Shown here: one piece after another, positions 11,400 through 21,900 of the stretch
How the letters are laid out: every line of letters begins with the position of its first letter
Numbering within the stretch: position 1 is the first letter of the stretch
Origin: Prorocentrum cordatum
Lineage: Eukaryota; Sar; Dinophyceae; Prorocentrales; Prorocentraceae
Length of the DNA: 64,000 nucleotides
Direction of reading: 5' to 3'
Assembly (NCBI GenBank): GCA_963575745.1
Contig: CAUYUJ010022415.1
Span: 616,879-680,878 of the forward strand
Program-made: the position numbers and the translations under genes
Notes under the pieces: generated by a model
Databases searched by the model: none
What the model saw: only the letters and a program-made list of their open reading frames with translations
What the model was told of the DNA's origin: nothing

Positions 11400-11750
11400 C
11401 TTGGGTTCGCCCCAGTCCCCTGTCCTCCTTTTCCTCCTCCTCCTCCTCCTCTTCCTGATTGCTCGTTTCCCCCAGAGCTGGCCAAAGGACAGCCCCGAAG
11501 AGAGGAATCCGCCGACCCTGTCGGCGTGTGCGAGGGGTTTGTCTGTTCGTATCGTCGTCTCCGTCAGTCGTCGTCTGCGTCGCTCCCTTTCCCTGCACCC
11601 TCCTCAAGCCTGCCAACGAGAGATGAAATTTCGCAATGTCGCAATCGAAAGAAAGCCCCAAGAAAGCCCCTTCCCTTTGTCCCCTTGATCCCTTCCCCGC
11701 GCCAGGCTGGGGGGGGGGTCCCGGGGGTGGTCGCCACCTACATACGCCTC
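11400..11750 (+). repeat. Dispersed repeat, inverted copy at about 52990-53310
   Basis: Segments such as GAATCCGCCGACC, GGCGTGTG.GAGGGG and a 'TTCGCAATGTCGCAATCGAAAG'-like block match the reverse complement of 52990-53310 in the same order. Both copies carry a G-run near the end. The LTR element listed next begins about 110 bp downstream. No coding capacity recognised. Confidence 0.6.
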
Positions 11751-11859
11751 CCCCCACGCGATCCCGAAACCTTCGCGCGGTCCCCGCGCGGTCCCGGACC
11801 CCCCGCGCGGCCCAGGAAACCGAATTGAGTCACCAGGAATATCCTATAAGAACTCCAAG

Positions 11860-12113
11860 AAGTCGAAAGTGAGCCTGGTAGCTCAAATATGGCATATAGC
11901 TTGGCAAATTGCATCCATCGCTCTGCTGTGAAGGTACAGTATAAGGGGTGGATGAGTAAGATAGGATAAGATCGATGTAATGATCTTTCCAGCACATAGC
12001 GAACACTCGCGGTGTCCGGGCAAATAGGGCGCGCGTGCCTTGGGCCAAAGGCAACGGCGCGCGAGCTATGCTCCCGATACTGTAACATCTCCCAAAGAGC
12101 TACCCTTAAAGTC
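11860..12113 (-). repeat. 3' LTR of the copia-type element
   Basis: 254 bp direct repeat of 27555-27808 with 5 substitutions. Neither end shows the usual TG...CA; on the plus strand each LTR instead starts and ends with AAGTC. The fragments of open frame through it are the same in both LTRs and are not separate genes. Confidence 0.95.
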
Positions 12114-12373
12114 GGGAGGGGAGGAGACGGAGAGCATAGTCGCACGCAAAGATCGCGCGCACGACTGTTTGCAAAGAAAAGAAAACAGTGCGTACAGTCT
12201 GGTCAAACACCAGACTGTAAGGCGAGTTTCCTCGCAAAGTATTTCACGCAAATACAGGACAGCCCCTTCAAACAATGAAGGGCTATCGGCTCAGTTAGAG
12301 GTAAGCCAAAATTAGGCCATACCTCACCAAGCAAATGTGTATTAAGGCAAAGAGCCTGAGTTGTACGAAGCCG

Positions 12374-12387
12374 GCTCGTTGCCAGGC
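12374..12387 (-). repeat. Imperfect GNRA-type hairpin (chimeric arms)
   Basis: On the sense strand the 5' arm is GCCTG and the 3' arm CGAGC around a GCAA loop. Each arm matches a different perfect copy (GCCTG/CAGGC and GCTCG/CGAGC), so it pairs poorly. Non-coding. Confidence 0.5.
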
Positions 12388-12399
12388 GTGAAATATAAG

Positions 12400-12413
12400 G
12401 CTCGTTTCCGAGC
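12400..12413 (-). repeat. GNRA hairpin, GCTCG stem, GAAA loop
   Basis: Perfect 5-bp stem. Lies downstream of the RNase H stop codon, so it is outside protein-coding sequence. Confidence 0.9.
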
Positions 12414-13006
12414 AGCTAAAGGGGCGCCTTTATAGTAGGCGCCCGTGCTGGCAAACTGGACCGCGAGGGCAACAAGGACAGACTACAATTGATTAGACTT
12501 AGGTTTGTCTCTGTCCTCGGGACCCCGAAAGGGAACAAATTGCTTCACGTCATACTTAAATGACTGAGTGCCTGACATCACTCCCAGAAGCAGCTCCCGA
12601 TCGATGCTTCCCTTTGTATGTCCATCTGCGGTCATATCCCTAGTATCACACCATTGCACATCATGTACTATACCTATATCCATGAGCTCACGTATCCAGC
12701 TGATATGTCCAAGCAGAGTCCGTTATGTTGGTATTTTGAGATCCCTGCTTGATAAAGATTTGTAGACGGACTCGGCGTCTATGGTAAGAGAGACTTTGAT
12801 AGCAAGGCCTCCAACTTCGCGCATGTCTCGTAGTTGTCGTGGAGTCAAAGCCCCTGCCTTGAGCTCGTGGAGAGTAATGAGCGTAGGGTAACACTCATCA
12901 AGGTTATGTGCGGCTGCAAGTGCCTCCGCAGCATAACTGGACCTCACCTGTAATCGGTGTGATTTGCATAGTCCGTCACAGAGGTGAACGACGGACTTGC
13001 CTTGGG

Positions 13007-13020
13007 GCGAGTTTCCTCGC
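13007..13020 (-). repeat. GNRA hairpin, GCGAG stem, GAAA loop
   Basis: Perfect stem inside RNase H; read in the main frame as R-G-N-S-P. Confidence 0.95.
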
Positions 13021-13793
13021 CGTAGTACGTTGGCCCCGCGCATGCCGTAGCCCTTGGTCTCGTCATCCTCCTCCCCGGTAAGCTTCCGATACCCCGAATC
13101 GCTATGGATGTCAACTTCATTCGTCGGCTTCATCCGAGGGAAGGTGATGCGTTTCGGACTGCTGATCAGCTTTCGCGTCACAGCATTCAAACGTCTGACT
13201 TGCAAATTGGTGGGCTCTTGAATTTTCTGAAGAGAGACCACATATACCATAAGCCAGATTTGGGTAAGAAGGGCATAGGCGAGGGCTCCTCGCAGGCTGA
13301 CAAACATGTCGGTAATGAGATTCGCGGCTTTGGCGTCGGCCGCCGCTCCTGTAAGTTCTGGGTGTGTGATAGGACGTAGTTGTTTAATATACTCGTCCTG
13401 GTCCATGATCACATCTCCCTGATCATTCTTAGTGTAGCGAACGGCGCAGTTCGTATATGTGTGCTTGTTGAGCTTGCATGTGCCAAATACCTTTTCGACA
13501 CGTTGTACATAGTCGTCTATATTTTTCTCTAGACCTGTCATGTTAATATCATCGACATGTTTTGCCGTCAGAAGGTCTTGGCTGAATTCAAATTCAGGAT
13601 CGTAACTGGTCGGTGCGAGTCCTATAGCTCGTGTGGTCGTACGAAGTTTGAGAGAGAACGCTCTTGGAGCGTCCTTAGTACCCGTTCCTGGTTTGAGGCA
13701 TCTAAGACAGTGTCGACTTTCGTCGTGGGATGAGAAGCCGGGTAAGGTACGAAGTACCTGAGCGCTTCCTGGTGGAAGAGTAAAGCAAACCAT

Positions 13794-13807
13794 GCGAGTT
13801 TCCTCGC
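13794..13807 (-). repeat. GNRA hairpin, GCGAG stem, GAAA loop, alternative frame
   Basis: Identical 14-mer to the copy at 13007 but read as G-E-E-T-R, inside the conserved RT block before FTLPPG. Confidence 0.9.
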
Positions 13808-14431
13808 CAGTGGCATGGGCAAGTTCCTCATAGGTCAAACCTTTTAGGAACGCCTTATCGATATCCATGGATGCTAAGATCCACTCTGGATGACATGCCG
13901 CTTCACTTGCCAGGAGTCGTTGGGACTGCCTTCGGGCGGTTCCCGAGAATGTTTCCACATCAAAAGCCTCAGTATCCATAAATCCACGAAGGACCAGTCT
14001 GAGACGAATGGTTTTAACGTTCTCGGTACCCATCTTTACGAACTTCCACTTGCATACGTATCTGGATGTCATGATGTTGGAAGCTTTGGATAAATCGTAC
14101 ATCTCAAAGCATCGGGTATCAATCCAGATTTTGAGCTCAGTATATAAGGCTTCACTAACCTCCTTTGGATGTGCTGCTACGTCGGCTTTGGTCAGTAGAT
14201 CATCTTCTTTGACGACCGCAACACGTTTAGCAGCAGAGAATACATATACTCTCATCGTTGCGACCATATCGGTATCGAGCTGTGCAAGTTGAGTCTGACC
14301 CAACACTATTTTTGACACTTCTGATGTAAAGCATAGTTCAACGTAAGGACCGTATTCATCACTGTCTAGAGAGTAGCTCTCGTCGGTTGTGTTCGAACAA
14401 AGAGATACTAGACAGGACTCACATGATTTCG

Positions 14432-14445
14432 GCTCGTCTCCGAGC
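14432..14445 (-). repeat. GNRA hairpin, GCTCG stem, GAGA loop
   Basis: Perfect stem; read L-G-D-E-P in the linker before RT. Confidence 0.9.
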
Positions 14446-14692
14446 ATATCTGATGATGTAATATCATCTTCGTCCGCAAATGCTGAAACCAAAACACATT
14501 GGTCGGGCAGCATAGTTGTTGGGACGCAATAAAGATAATCATCGGTAATCGTCGTAGGATGAAGGTCCATACGTAGCTCGTCGTACCACTCTTCCAGCAT
14601 CATAGCTTCGATATTGTGTTCCTCATTTTCCTCATAGATTGTCGACAGACGGCCTTCGCTCGGCGATGAAGCATCTGGTGTGTCTGGAGAAG

Positions 14693-14706
14693 GCCTGTTT
14701 CCAGGC
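14693..14706 (-). repeat. GNRA hairpin, GCCTG stem, GAAA loop
   Basis: Perfect stem; read P-G-N-R-P in a Ser/Pro linker. Confidence 0.95.
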
Positions 14707-15099
14707 GACTCGTGTTCTCCAGACGTGTTGCTTGGATGCTGATATTTAGCCAAATCGTCGTGAAATCCTAAGGAAGGGACACGTGAAGTCAAGCATTGAA
14801 TAAGTCTGGAGTGAGTGCTACCAGTGATCTGAGAAATGTTTAAGCCAGTGCCCACACATTCGTAATAGTGGAACGCCGGGCTGATGTCGTTGTCATAGTG
14901 GATCAGCGTAGACCCGGTGGCGTACTTTACTGCAGGTAGGCTTGACACACTCTTAGCCAATCGAACTGCTACTACATGTTCTACTCGGAAGTAATTTCGT
15001 ACGAGATACTGTAGTGCTAAGTGTACGCGCGGGTGAAACTTGCTGTCGTCTGACAGATTAAGGTTTCCCTTGTAATCGGGGATATACCCGAAAACTTTG

Positions 15100-15113
15100 G
15101 CAGGTTTCCCTGC
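15100..15113 (-). repeat. GNRA hairpin, GCAGG stem, GAAA loop, alternative frame
   Basis: Perfect stem, same 14-mer as the Q-G-N-L-P copies but read A-G-K-P-A. Confidence 0.9.
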
Positions 15114-15402
15114 GCTGAGATGTGCCACATAAGCAAGGACGGTTTGCATGGCCATATTATCCATGCCAAGTTCCCGTGTGAGGAGACATTCGATGTATAG
15201 TGCGTGACGAGCATCAGGATACATCACAATTACCTCACGAGATCCTGCCTTGACAACAATATGTCCTCTTTCAGGCACATTTCGGATCACCGGGAATGGG
15301 CCGTTCCAGCCTCCATGGTCGTCCTTGGTGGCAGTAGGTCGGTGGTAGTCGACCAAATCCCCTGATGAGTAGAGGCGAGCACCATCAGGAGTCGTCTTAG
15401 CC

Positions 15403-15893
15403 CTAAGAGCCCGATTTGTCTTGGCTTATAGCTTCTAGGCTGACTTCCCTTACACGACGTTCTCGTTCGTGTCCTGAAGTCTCGGGTCCCTTGGGAAAGT
15501 CAAGGGTATCGAGATCAGGAAGGAAGGAGGGCTGACGTCCTGTGTGTGCCTGATATGGCGATACTCCGTTATAAAACGTAAACGCATTAGTAACGAAGAT
15601 GCCTTCCGCCAATACTCTAGTGAATACAACAGGGATGTTGTGTCTATTCAATTCTTCCTCAATCATGTGGAGGACGCCTCTGAGAATGCCGTTTCGTGAC
15701 TCAATTGAAGTCGCGCGTTGGCCAGGTGCTCGGATGCGAAGTTCCGTGCCCTTATTGGCCATCATGGTTTAGCGGCATCGTTATTCAGGGCGCCTTCTCC
15801 GTCTGAGTATAAAACTTTGAAGGGTCCGTGATAGGCAATCCAGCAATAGTGGTAGGCGTCGATGATAGCGTCACGTTCTCTGTCGGAAATTTC
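15403..15893 (-). pseudogene. Copia integrase catalytic core, frameshifted
   Basis: Integrase inserts the element cDNA. A stretch after the stop at 15893 encodes VLYSDGEGALNND (second catalytic Asp) in a frame different from the preceding ORF. The frame at 15403-15765 then carries SIESRNGILR (catalytic Glu), followed by VLAEGIFVTNAFTFYNGVSPYQA, a typical copia integrase end. The first Asp lies in the upstream ORF (EMDLMFYKKRTIFHIMD). The core is therefore spread over three frames and cannot be read as one protein without recoding. Confidence 0.8.
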
Positions 15894-18217
15894 TAGGCCT
15901 GCTGCCAGGCGAATACAAGATCCATAATATGAAATATGGTCCGTTTCTTGTAAAACATGAGGTCCATTTCCCCTTCATCGAGCCAGTTACCAGGAAGGCT
16001 CACCGATGGTAGCGTTGAGTTTCCTGGACGTTCCCATGCTCTACATTCCCGACAGGTATCGCAGACTTCCTTGATCATGTTCAGTCGAACGTTATCAAGC
16101 CCCACCTTTTCGAGGATTAGCCTCATCTTTGGCTCCTTCGCATGATACCATCGCAGATGCAGTTTTCGGAGTTCCTTTTTCACGACATGAGGTTCGTGAC
16201 TACGGAGACTCTGTAGACTGTGTTGGATGTCGAATCTCGTCCAGTCAGGTAGTCGTGGAGCCCCAGAGCCGGTGGAGGCAAGAGGGTTCCTTGTAGCTCT
16301 CCGTAGTTGGTCCCCTGTGTTAACTGCGTCTGGAGGTGGTGGTACGCCTTGTAGACGGCCGCGGCGGGCCGCTACCTGTGGCACTTCGCTAGAAGACGCA
16401 GAAGGCGTGTTTCCACGCTCGGGGGCGTCTCGTAGCATGTCGTAGCTGCTGGCACCAGATGTCGGATCGACGTTGCCGAAGGATCGTGGTCGCGGTGGCC
16501 TGGCGCGTGCGCCTTGACGGCCACCTGAAGCTGAAGCTTGGCCCTCACCAGGTTTAGGTAAGGGTTTCCACCAAGCTGGCACGGTTTTGCCTTCGGGGTC
16601 GTGGTCGTCTGGTAGTTTAAATGGTTCAGCAAAACGACATTTACCAGGTTCGGTATCGAGGTGGTTCTTAACACCCTTGCTTCTCGTAAGATCCCTCTGA
16701 CATGCTGGACATGGCCAATATACAGAGATGGAATCATGATATTTGCACTGCGTAGGGTCTCTGTTATGCCTCGGACTGTCCTTTCGGACATTGTCGATGC
16801 ATGCCGGGCAAGTAGCCACCTTTGGGATGATACGATCACCGATGCGTCTCATACCTTCGCCTGGTTCAGCTTGATCGGGAAGGTCTGTAGGATAAGCATG
16901 CGCGGTACTTATGGGCGCGTTTCCGCGCGTGGTGTCAATGGCTTTCGACAGATATACAGCTTCCACGAAGGCAGACTGCAGTCGTCGGGTGTATTTTTGT
17001 GCCAGTGAAAGCTCGATATTGCACGGTTGTGCGTGCACCTGCTGACCGTTACACTTGAGTCGCTCAAAGGGTTTAAGAATTGTCTCGTCGTTGCTGGTGA
17101 TATTTGCCGGCTTCTTAATATAGTCACCAGTCGTGTCTTTAAGTCCCGTAGCGCATTGGTGGATGCGCACGGTTGTAATGTGTGGTCGGTTGGCAAGCTT
17201 CTTCCATGGAGAAATATCATCTACCCATGTTCCTGTAGGTTGTTCGCGTATAAACCACCTCTGAGAGTCATCTTGGGTTACAGCAATTTTACCACAATAA
17301 GTTATGTGTAGTAAGTCTTCTTTATGGTGCTGTTCCCAAGTGTTGTAGTTGACTTTGTAGTTGTAGTAGGATGGTAGTCCTGTGGTGCGACAGCTGGGTT
17401 GCAGCATGGCAACTCGTACGTAGCATATAGCAAAGTAATGGTCTATAACCTGCTGCACCGAGGGGTCTCCCAGGTCGACATATGTAGTCTTGTCCAAGTT
17501 GCCGCCTGAGGAAAGTCCCCTTGAGAAGGCAAGCTCTGAGATGCCACCCTCACCGCCACAAAGCTCCAACATATCCACGCAGTTGTTATGGCCATAGCAT
17601 AGTGTAGCAACTATGCTGTATATGTTAGCGTGTGTGTCGGGCATAGATGTGGGGAGGGTAAGGAACAGGTCATCGTCCTCGTCGGAGCTTATCAGCTCAA
17701 CAGGGACGTCAGTACTCCAGGTTGCCATAAGATCCTGTCCGAGTCCTGGCAAGTCGTCGCCGCAATCGTCATTTCCGTCTTCAACGTGCTTTTTAACGCG
17801 GCGAGGCTTGATGCCTGCTTCCTTTTCGGCTTTGAGCCTCTCCTTCTGTTTTATGCGCGATTCAGTGGGTAAAGCTTGCTCGTCTTGTTCGTCGGTCTGT
17901 GTACTCATTGTCGTGGTTGAATGGGTACATGCGTCAATCGCCAGAGTCGGGAGGGGGGGAGAACAGTCATCTATGATGACGCGTCGATGCTTCTGTGGTG
18001 ATTGAGTCGGCTCGTTTCCGAGCAAGACCGGTTCCTCGGGTTGCCAGTACAACCGAGTACTGATGTTGGCAACCCCTGCAGGTAATGGTGCATGCCAATC
18101 ATATCCTGTTGGTTGATCGGTAACTGAGATATCCTGAATAACCGTATTGGTATCCAGGTTGATTGTTACACGTCGGATGACTTCAGACCATTTTGGTCCT
18201 CCTTTATTAGTCGTCAC
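15893..18217 (-). CDS. Copia pol 5' part: methyltransferase-like domain, zinc-binding region, HHCC integrase N-terminus
   Basis: 774 codons. From about residue 215 the ORF has MLELCGGEGGISELAFSRG, like the SAM-binding motif I of class I methyltransferases. At about residue 277 comes QPSCRTTG, which fits the Pro-Cys motif of cytosine-C5 methyltransferases, and then a conserved REQPTGTWVD. Cytosine methyltransferase domains inside dinoflagellate copia elements have been reported, and this block agrees, though I cannot confirm catalysis. Next come CPAC...H...C and CPAC..D...H pairs resembling zinc fingers, a long Pro/Arg/Ser linker, and LHLRWYH...CDTCREC, the HHCC GAG-pre-integrase zinc site, leading into the integrase core. 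The N-terminus is in a different frame from the upstream ORF, so expression would need a frameshift. Confidence 0.8.
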   Translation of the reverse strand: MTTNKGGPKWSEVIRRVTINLDTNTVIQDISVTDQPTGYDWHAPLPAGVANISTRLYWQPEEPVLLGNEPTQSPQKHRRVIIDDCSPPLPTLAIDACTHSTTTMSTQTDEQDEQALPTESRIKQKERLKAEKEAGIKPRRVKKHVEDGNDDCGDDLPGLGQDLMATWSTDVPVELISSDEDDDLFLTLPTSMPDTHANIYSIVATLCYGHNNCVDMLELCGGEGGISELAFSRGLSSGGNLDKTTYVDLGDPSVQQVIDHYFAICYVRVAMLQPSCRTTGLPSYYNYKVNYNTWEQHHKEDLLHITYCGKIAVTQDDSQRWFIREQPTGTWVDDISPWKKLANRPHITTVRIHQCATGLKDTTGDYIKKPANITSNDETILKPFERLKCNGQQVHAQPCNIELSLAQKYTRRLQSAFVEAVYLSKAIDTTRGNAPISTAHAYPTDLPDQAEPGEGMRRIGDRIIPKVATCPACIDNVRKDSPRHNRDPTQCKYHDSISVYWPCPACQRDLTRSKGVKNHLDTEPGKCRFAEPFKLPDDHDPEGKTVPAWWKPLPKPGEGQASASGGRQGARARPPRPRSFGNVDPTSGASSYDMLRDAPERGNTPSASSSEVPQVAARRGRLQGVPPPPDAVNTGDQLRRATRNPLASTGSGAPRLPDWTRFDIQHSLQSLRSHEPHVVKKELRKLHLRWYHAKEPKMRLILEKVGLDNVRLNMIKEVCDTCRECRAWERPGNSTLPSVSLPGNWLDEGEMDLMFYKKRTIFHIMDLVFAWQQA
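16405..16418 (-). repeat. GNRA hairpin, GCGTG stem, GAAA loop
   Basis: Perfect stem; read R-G-N-T-P in the Ser/Pro linker. Confidence 0.95.
16915..16928 (-). repeat. GNRA hairpin, GCGCG stem, GAAA loop
   Basis: Perfect stem; read R-G-N-A-P. Confidence 0.95.
18010..18023 (-). repeat. GNRA hairpin, GCTCG stem, GAAA loop
   Basis: Perfect stem; read L-G-N-E-P. Confidence 0.95.
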
Positions 18218-18230
18218 GTAGTGACGGATG

Positions 18231-18929
18231 TTATGGTCTGTACGCGTATACGTATTTTAAGTATACGGGCACGTTTCCGTGCGTGGTGGTGCTCCCCAGG
18301 ATGTTGTCGTTCAAGTGACGGATGAGTGTAGTACGTGTCTGAGCTCGCCATTCAGCATGCCGTACTGTATGGCCGTACCAATCCAACACATGTTGTGGTA
18401 TTGCCTGCTTACAGGTACATGCCCACAGCTTCGAGCTAATCGGTATTGATGATGCTACCTGCATATAAGTACCGCTTGGTGTACTGTCTTGCATATTGAA
18501 CCGAATACCGAAATGACACAAACGCATCCGTATTACTGACAACTTTAGATCTTCCAGAGTATCACGTACTGGAGATAATTTCCAAACATATCCTGGGGGA
18601 CCAAATATTATGATCTTCATGCGGAGTTTCTTGACTTTTATCAATAGGTTCTGGATACGTGACCAATGTGGGGCCACTCTCTTTCCTGGAGTTCTTACGT
18701 ACCAGTCACCCGCAGTACTGGTCCATATGAGAGTGTAATCTCCACTGATCACCGCACCTAGGTAGTGTGTGCCCACGCTTGTCATAAGTTCGTTGTGGGA
18801 AATACGATCACAAATATAACCTCGTGCGCGGAGGTCGGCACATGCCTCCCTCGTATCTTCAATGACAAAAGCCCTCTTACTAAGGCAGGTTACCCCGCTG
18901 TCCTTGTTACCCCCCGGCTTTTCAGCCAA
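18231..18929 (-). CDS. Conserved domain of dinoflagellate copia pol, function unknown
   Basis: 232 codons from the first Met. The same frame continues upstream through the TGA that ends the KptA ORF, so it may be reached by readthrough. Visible blocks are DLRARGYICDRISHNEL, LIWTSTAGDWYVRTPGKR, KIIIFGPPGYVWK, RMRLCHFGIRFN and QHVLDWYGHTVRHAEWR. A segment with this layout recurs just before the methyltransferase-like block in dinoflagellate copia polyproteins as I remember them. Its short hydrophobic strand plus FGPPG could be part of the same Rossmann-like fold, but that is inference. The frame ends at a TAA at 18231-18233, and the next ORF is in another frame. Confidence 0.7.
   Translation of the reverse strand: MAEKPGGNKDSGVTCLSKRAFVIEDTREACADLRARGYICDRISHNELMTSVGTHYLGAVISGDYTLIWTSTAGDWYVRTPGKRVAPHWSRIQNLLIKVKKLRMKIIIFGPPGYVWKLSPVRDTLEDLKLSVIRMRLCHFGIRFNMQDSTPSGTYMQVASSIPISSKLWACTCKQAIPQHVLDWYGHTVRHAEWRAQTRTTLIRHLNDNILGSTTTHGNVPVYLKYVYAYRP
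18269..18282 (-). repeat. GNRA hairpin, GCACG stem, GAAA loop
   Basis: Perfect stem; read H-G-N-V-P near the end of the ORF. Confidence 0.95.
18885..18898 (-). repeat. GNRA hairpin, GCGGG/CCTGC arms, GTAA loop
   Basis: Five pairs including one G-T (G-U in RNA). Read in the third frame as S-G-V-T-C. Confidence 0.7.
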
Positions 18930-18968
18930 CAGGCAAGACGACGAGGGGGCGACGTCGCCCTGCCATCT

Positions 18969-21900
18969 TCAAGATGAAGAAGATGTGCCTACAATATCTG
19001 CCAGCATCTGGGCTTCCCTCAGATGCTGGAGCTCAGCACTGCAGCGCGCCGTGGCCTCAGAGGCGGATTGCTCCGCAAATGCTGTCAGCATCGATGGATT
19101 ATCCATCAGCTGTTTCAGCGCGCCTTTGGACCTAGCGTTGCTGACCGTATGCAATTCACGATTAGTGTATCCCATCGCTATTTTACGGCGGGACTGCACA
19201 GCGTCCATGGGTACACCACCACCATGCAGGGCCAGTGTCCTGGCAACAAAACAATCGAACGTCTCGAGATCGTCGATGTTGTCGCCTCGCATGGTGGCCT
19301 TGGCGAGCGTCTCCATCAACCCCTGGGGCAGGTTTCCCTGCAATTGGTTGCGCTCCTGCGCTGGGGTCGGCTCGCCTGTCAGCACTGTCTGGAAGGACGT
19401 GCTGCTTGAGCTCGAGGCGGGTTGCCCCGCAGCTCCAAAACAATCACACCTGATCGACAGATGCCCTGACGGCAACTTTGTCGTCGGCATGATTTTGGAG
19501 CCTTCTGGGAGCTCCATTTTGACCTGCCCCTTACCAGGGAATATCAGCTTTTCCTGGCCTCGTTCAAGCACGATGATCGTGCGTTTGTCCTGCATACTAT
19601 CGAGACCTAGGATGGCTGGCAGGTCCTTGCCACAGCCTGACACAATGTTCGTCTTGTATGAATCGAGTTGGGCCGACCCCTGGTACTCGCAGGCAATACT
19701 GAATGTGCCTACGGTATCCGCTGGGGCCGACCCTTCTCCCACTCCGTTGATATTCAAACGAGAGCGGGGCTCGAACGTACAAGTACGGCCATGTGCCTCG
19801 GCAGCCTGGACGAACTTACGGCTCGTGTTCTCGCCCATGATGTTGATCTTCGAACCGACGTCGATGAGTATGGAATTTCCACCATCATCCAAGAACGTCT
19901 TACTCGGCTGCTTGATGTGCACAGTTTCTGAAGTGTCGGCTGTGTCGGTAGGCGGGTTTCCCCGCGGCACAGTCGTACTCCCTGGCGGGTTACCCCGCAT
20001 GACACTGGCATGCGACTCGCTCTCGGCCATGCGTGCCAGGTCAATGTACTGGAAGTACGACACGTGCTGGGCGTGATCGCCACGCTCCTCCCGCCAGTTG
20101 GCATACTCATCACGTATGCTCATATACTGCTCGCGGGTCGTGCGCCTTATCAACGTTAGGTACGAGTGAAGGGCGATGTCTTGCAGCCCCTCGTTCGTGA
20201 TGTGATCCCGGTACCGCAGCCACTCCTCGAACTCCTCATTCGTCGCTGAGATATTGACGGCCCTGGCTGCTGTTGCTGCTGACGCCACTGAGGATTCTGA
20301 TAAGTCTAGCGACGGACTATCAGTTTCAGGATTACTGGCATCCAGCATAAATGTTGTGTGCGTATTATCCATCTGATTCTGGAAATGTCGTACACGTAAT
20401 TCACGCAGCTGATCGGGGTCCAGTGACATCTCAGCCTCACCTCCACTCTGGGGAGACATCTGAGGAGTATCATGCAGGTTTCCCTGCTGAGGCGCCGTCG
20501 TCGGGATAAGCTGATCAAAATACCCCGTTTCCATAGGCGGCCTTACCTCTTCAGGCAGGTATCCCTGCTGTTGTGACGGAACTGTCTGCATAGCTAGCAT
20601 CCTGGACGTCATCTCCTCCACCATGCTCCTCAGCTCCCGCAGCTCTCTCGCTGACTGCTCAGGAGTCTGACTAAAGGGGCCGGTCCATGGGAAGGATGAT
20701 GCTATAATGCCAGGTGCTCGACAGATAGCACATGGTGGCTGCTGGGGATCTCCCTCACGCTGATTTGTAACGTGGCCCACCACATGAGAATTCCAGCATC
20801 CCTCGCGGAATAGGTGATTGCACCTCAGGCGGTAAACGCTATCCCTGGGCTGAAATTCTTCGAGGCATACCGCGCAGGTATCTTCCATCCCAGTAAAGAC
20901 CTCTACGTCTGCTGCCCTGGGATATACCCGCCGCTGCCTCTCCAGTACCGTCTCGGAGGGCATGAAGGCTGATGGGGGTGCCCCCGTTGGATTCAGCACT
21001 TCCTGCACTTCGACATTTGGCATGGAAGTGGTAGGAGTCACGGCGGGCGAGTTTCCTCGCAAAGGTGAGCCCCTGTTCCTCACCACATCAAGTGCAGCTG
21101 CACGTGACTGATCCCGTACGCTTTGCACCGCCTGCCTTCTCCTGAAGCATGCCTGCTGAGTGTGGTGCGTCTGCCTAATGTAGTCAGGCACGCCTCTACT
21201 GCCAGACGATATTGAATGGGCAGTGGGCTGGGCAACCACCTCTGGTGATGTTGGTGAAGGCATGAAGGCCATGTGCGGGTACATGGAATGGTCACTGCAG
21301 CGCACATTAGTGAGGTTATGCCTCTGATCCGCCAATTCACGAACAAATTTGTTCGGAACCCTTGACCCATCAGGGTATAATGGCGGGTTCATCTGCGCTG
21401 GTGGTGGCCTCTGGCCCTGAGACATGCTCGGATGGGCATTGAACGCCGGGATAAAGGCTCGTTGCCGAGCAGGATCCCGTGGGTTGGGACCCTCAGGCTC
21501 CCAGGACCAGGCTGGCCTCCACCTTTGCCCACTTGGGCGAGGCAGATTATGGCTCTGCACCTGCTGCACCGCGGCCGCCACTCTTGAGCGATAGTCGTCA
21601 GGTACACCCGCCCTGTGGTGGCTTGGTGTGCCAGGCAGGTTTCCCTGCTGACTCGTTGGCGTGCCGGGCGGCATCATGTTGAGGAGGGCTGTGCTGTGTT
21701 CAGCCCTAGCAGCAGCTATCCTCTCCATGAGAGTGCCGTTTGTGGCAGGGCGGACAGGTGTCCCGAATGGGGATTGTGCCGGTGGTGTGCCAAATGGAGT
21801 CATGCCCCTTGGAGTGTGCATGTTCTGAGTAGGGCTTCCATGCATTGGTTCAAACCGTGCAGGTCCGCTTGTAGGCAGGTTTCCCTGCATGGCCTGACGA

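Larger units (their letters stand above)
12114..12482 (-). other. 3' non-coding region of the element
   Basis: Lies between the RNase H end and the 3' LTR. It contains one perfect GNRA hairpin (12400-12413) and one chimeric, imperfect one (12374-12387). The tract touching the LTR (12114-12132) is purine-rich on the plus strand and so pyrimidine-rich in the element's sense. A normal sense-strand polypurine tract is not evident. Confidence 0.6.
12483..15356 (-). pseudogene. Copia pol 3' part: integrase C-terminus, reverse transcriptase, RNase H
   Basis: One minus-strand frame runs from 15356 to a TAA at 12723-12725. After that stop the same frame continues with RNase H sequence to 12483, so the stop is internal. 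The order is an integrase C-terminal segment, a hinge rich in Asp/Glu/Ser, and then RT from roughly residue 430: SMDIDKAFLKG (motif A), FTLPPG, and a KHVDDIN box at about residue 597 in place of the usual YVDD. RNase H follows with Asp in HSDSGY, Glu in YAAEALAAAH and Asp in TIDAESVY; the last Asp lies in DTRDMTADG beyond the stop. The enzymes would copy element RNA into DNA and remove the RNA strand. YVDD to HVDD plus the nonsense codon suggest a damaged copy. Confidence 0.85.

Noticed and set aside
11738-12145. 135-codon minus ORF, and a matching ORF at 27550-28092
   Set aside because: Both translate the LTR repeat; similarity between them is simply the two LTRs.
13279-13293. GCGAGGGCTCCTCGC, a hairpin-like word in pol
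   Set aside because: It has a five-base loop that is not GNRA and encodes S-L-R-G-A-L-A, a natural part of the copia RT/RNase H junction, so I did not count it.
15975-16035. P-G-N-W and P-G-N-S-T peptides in the integrase region
   Set aside because: They resemble the x-G-N-x peptide, but the nucleotides do not pair as a stem, so they are not counted as hairpins.
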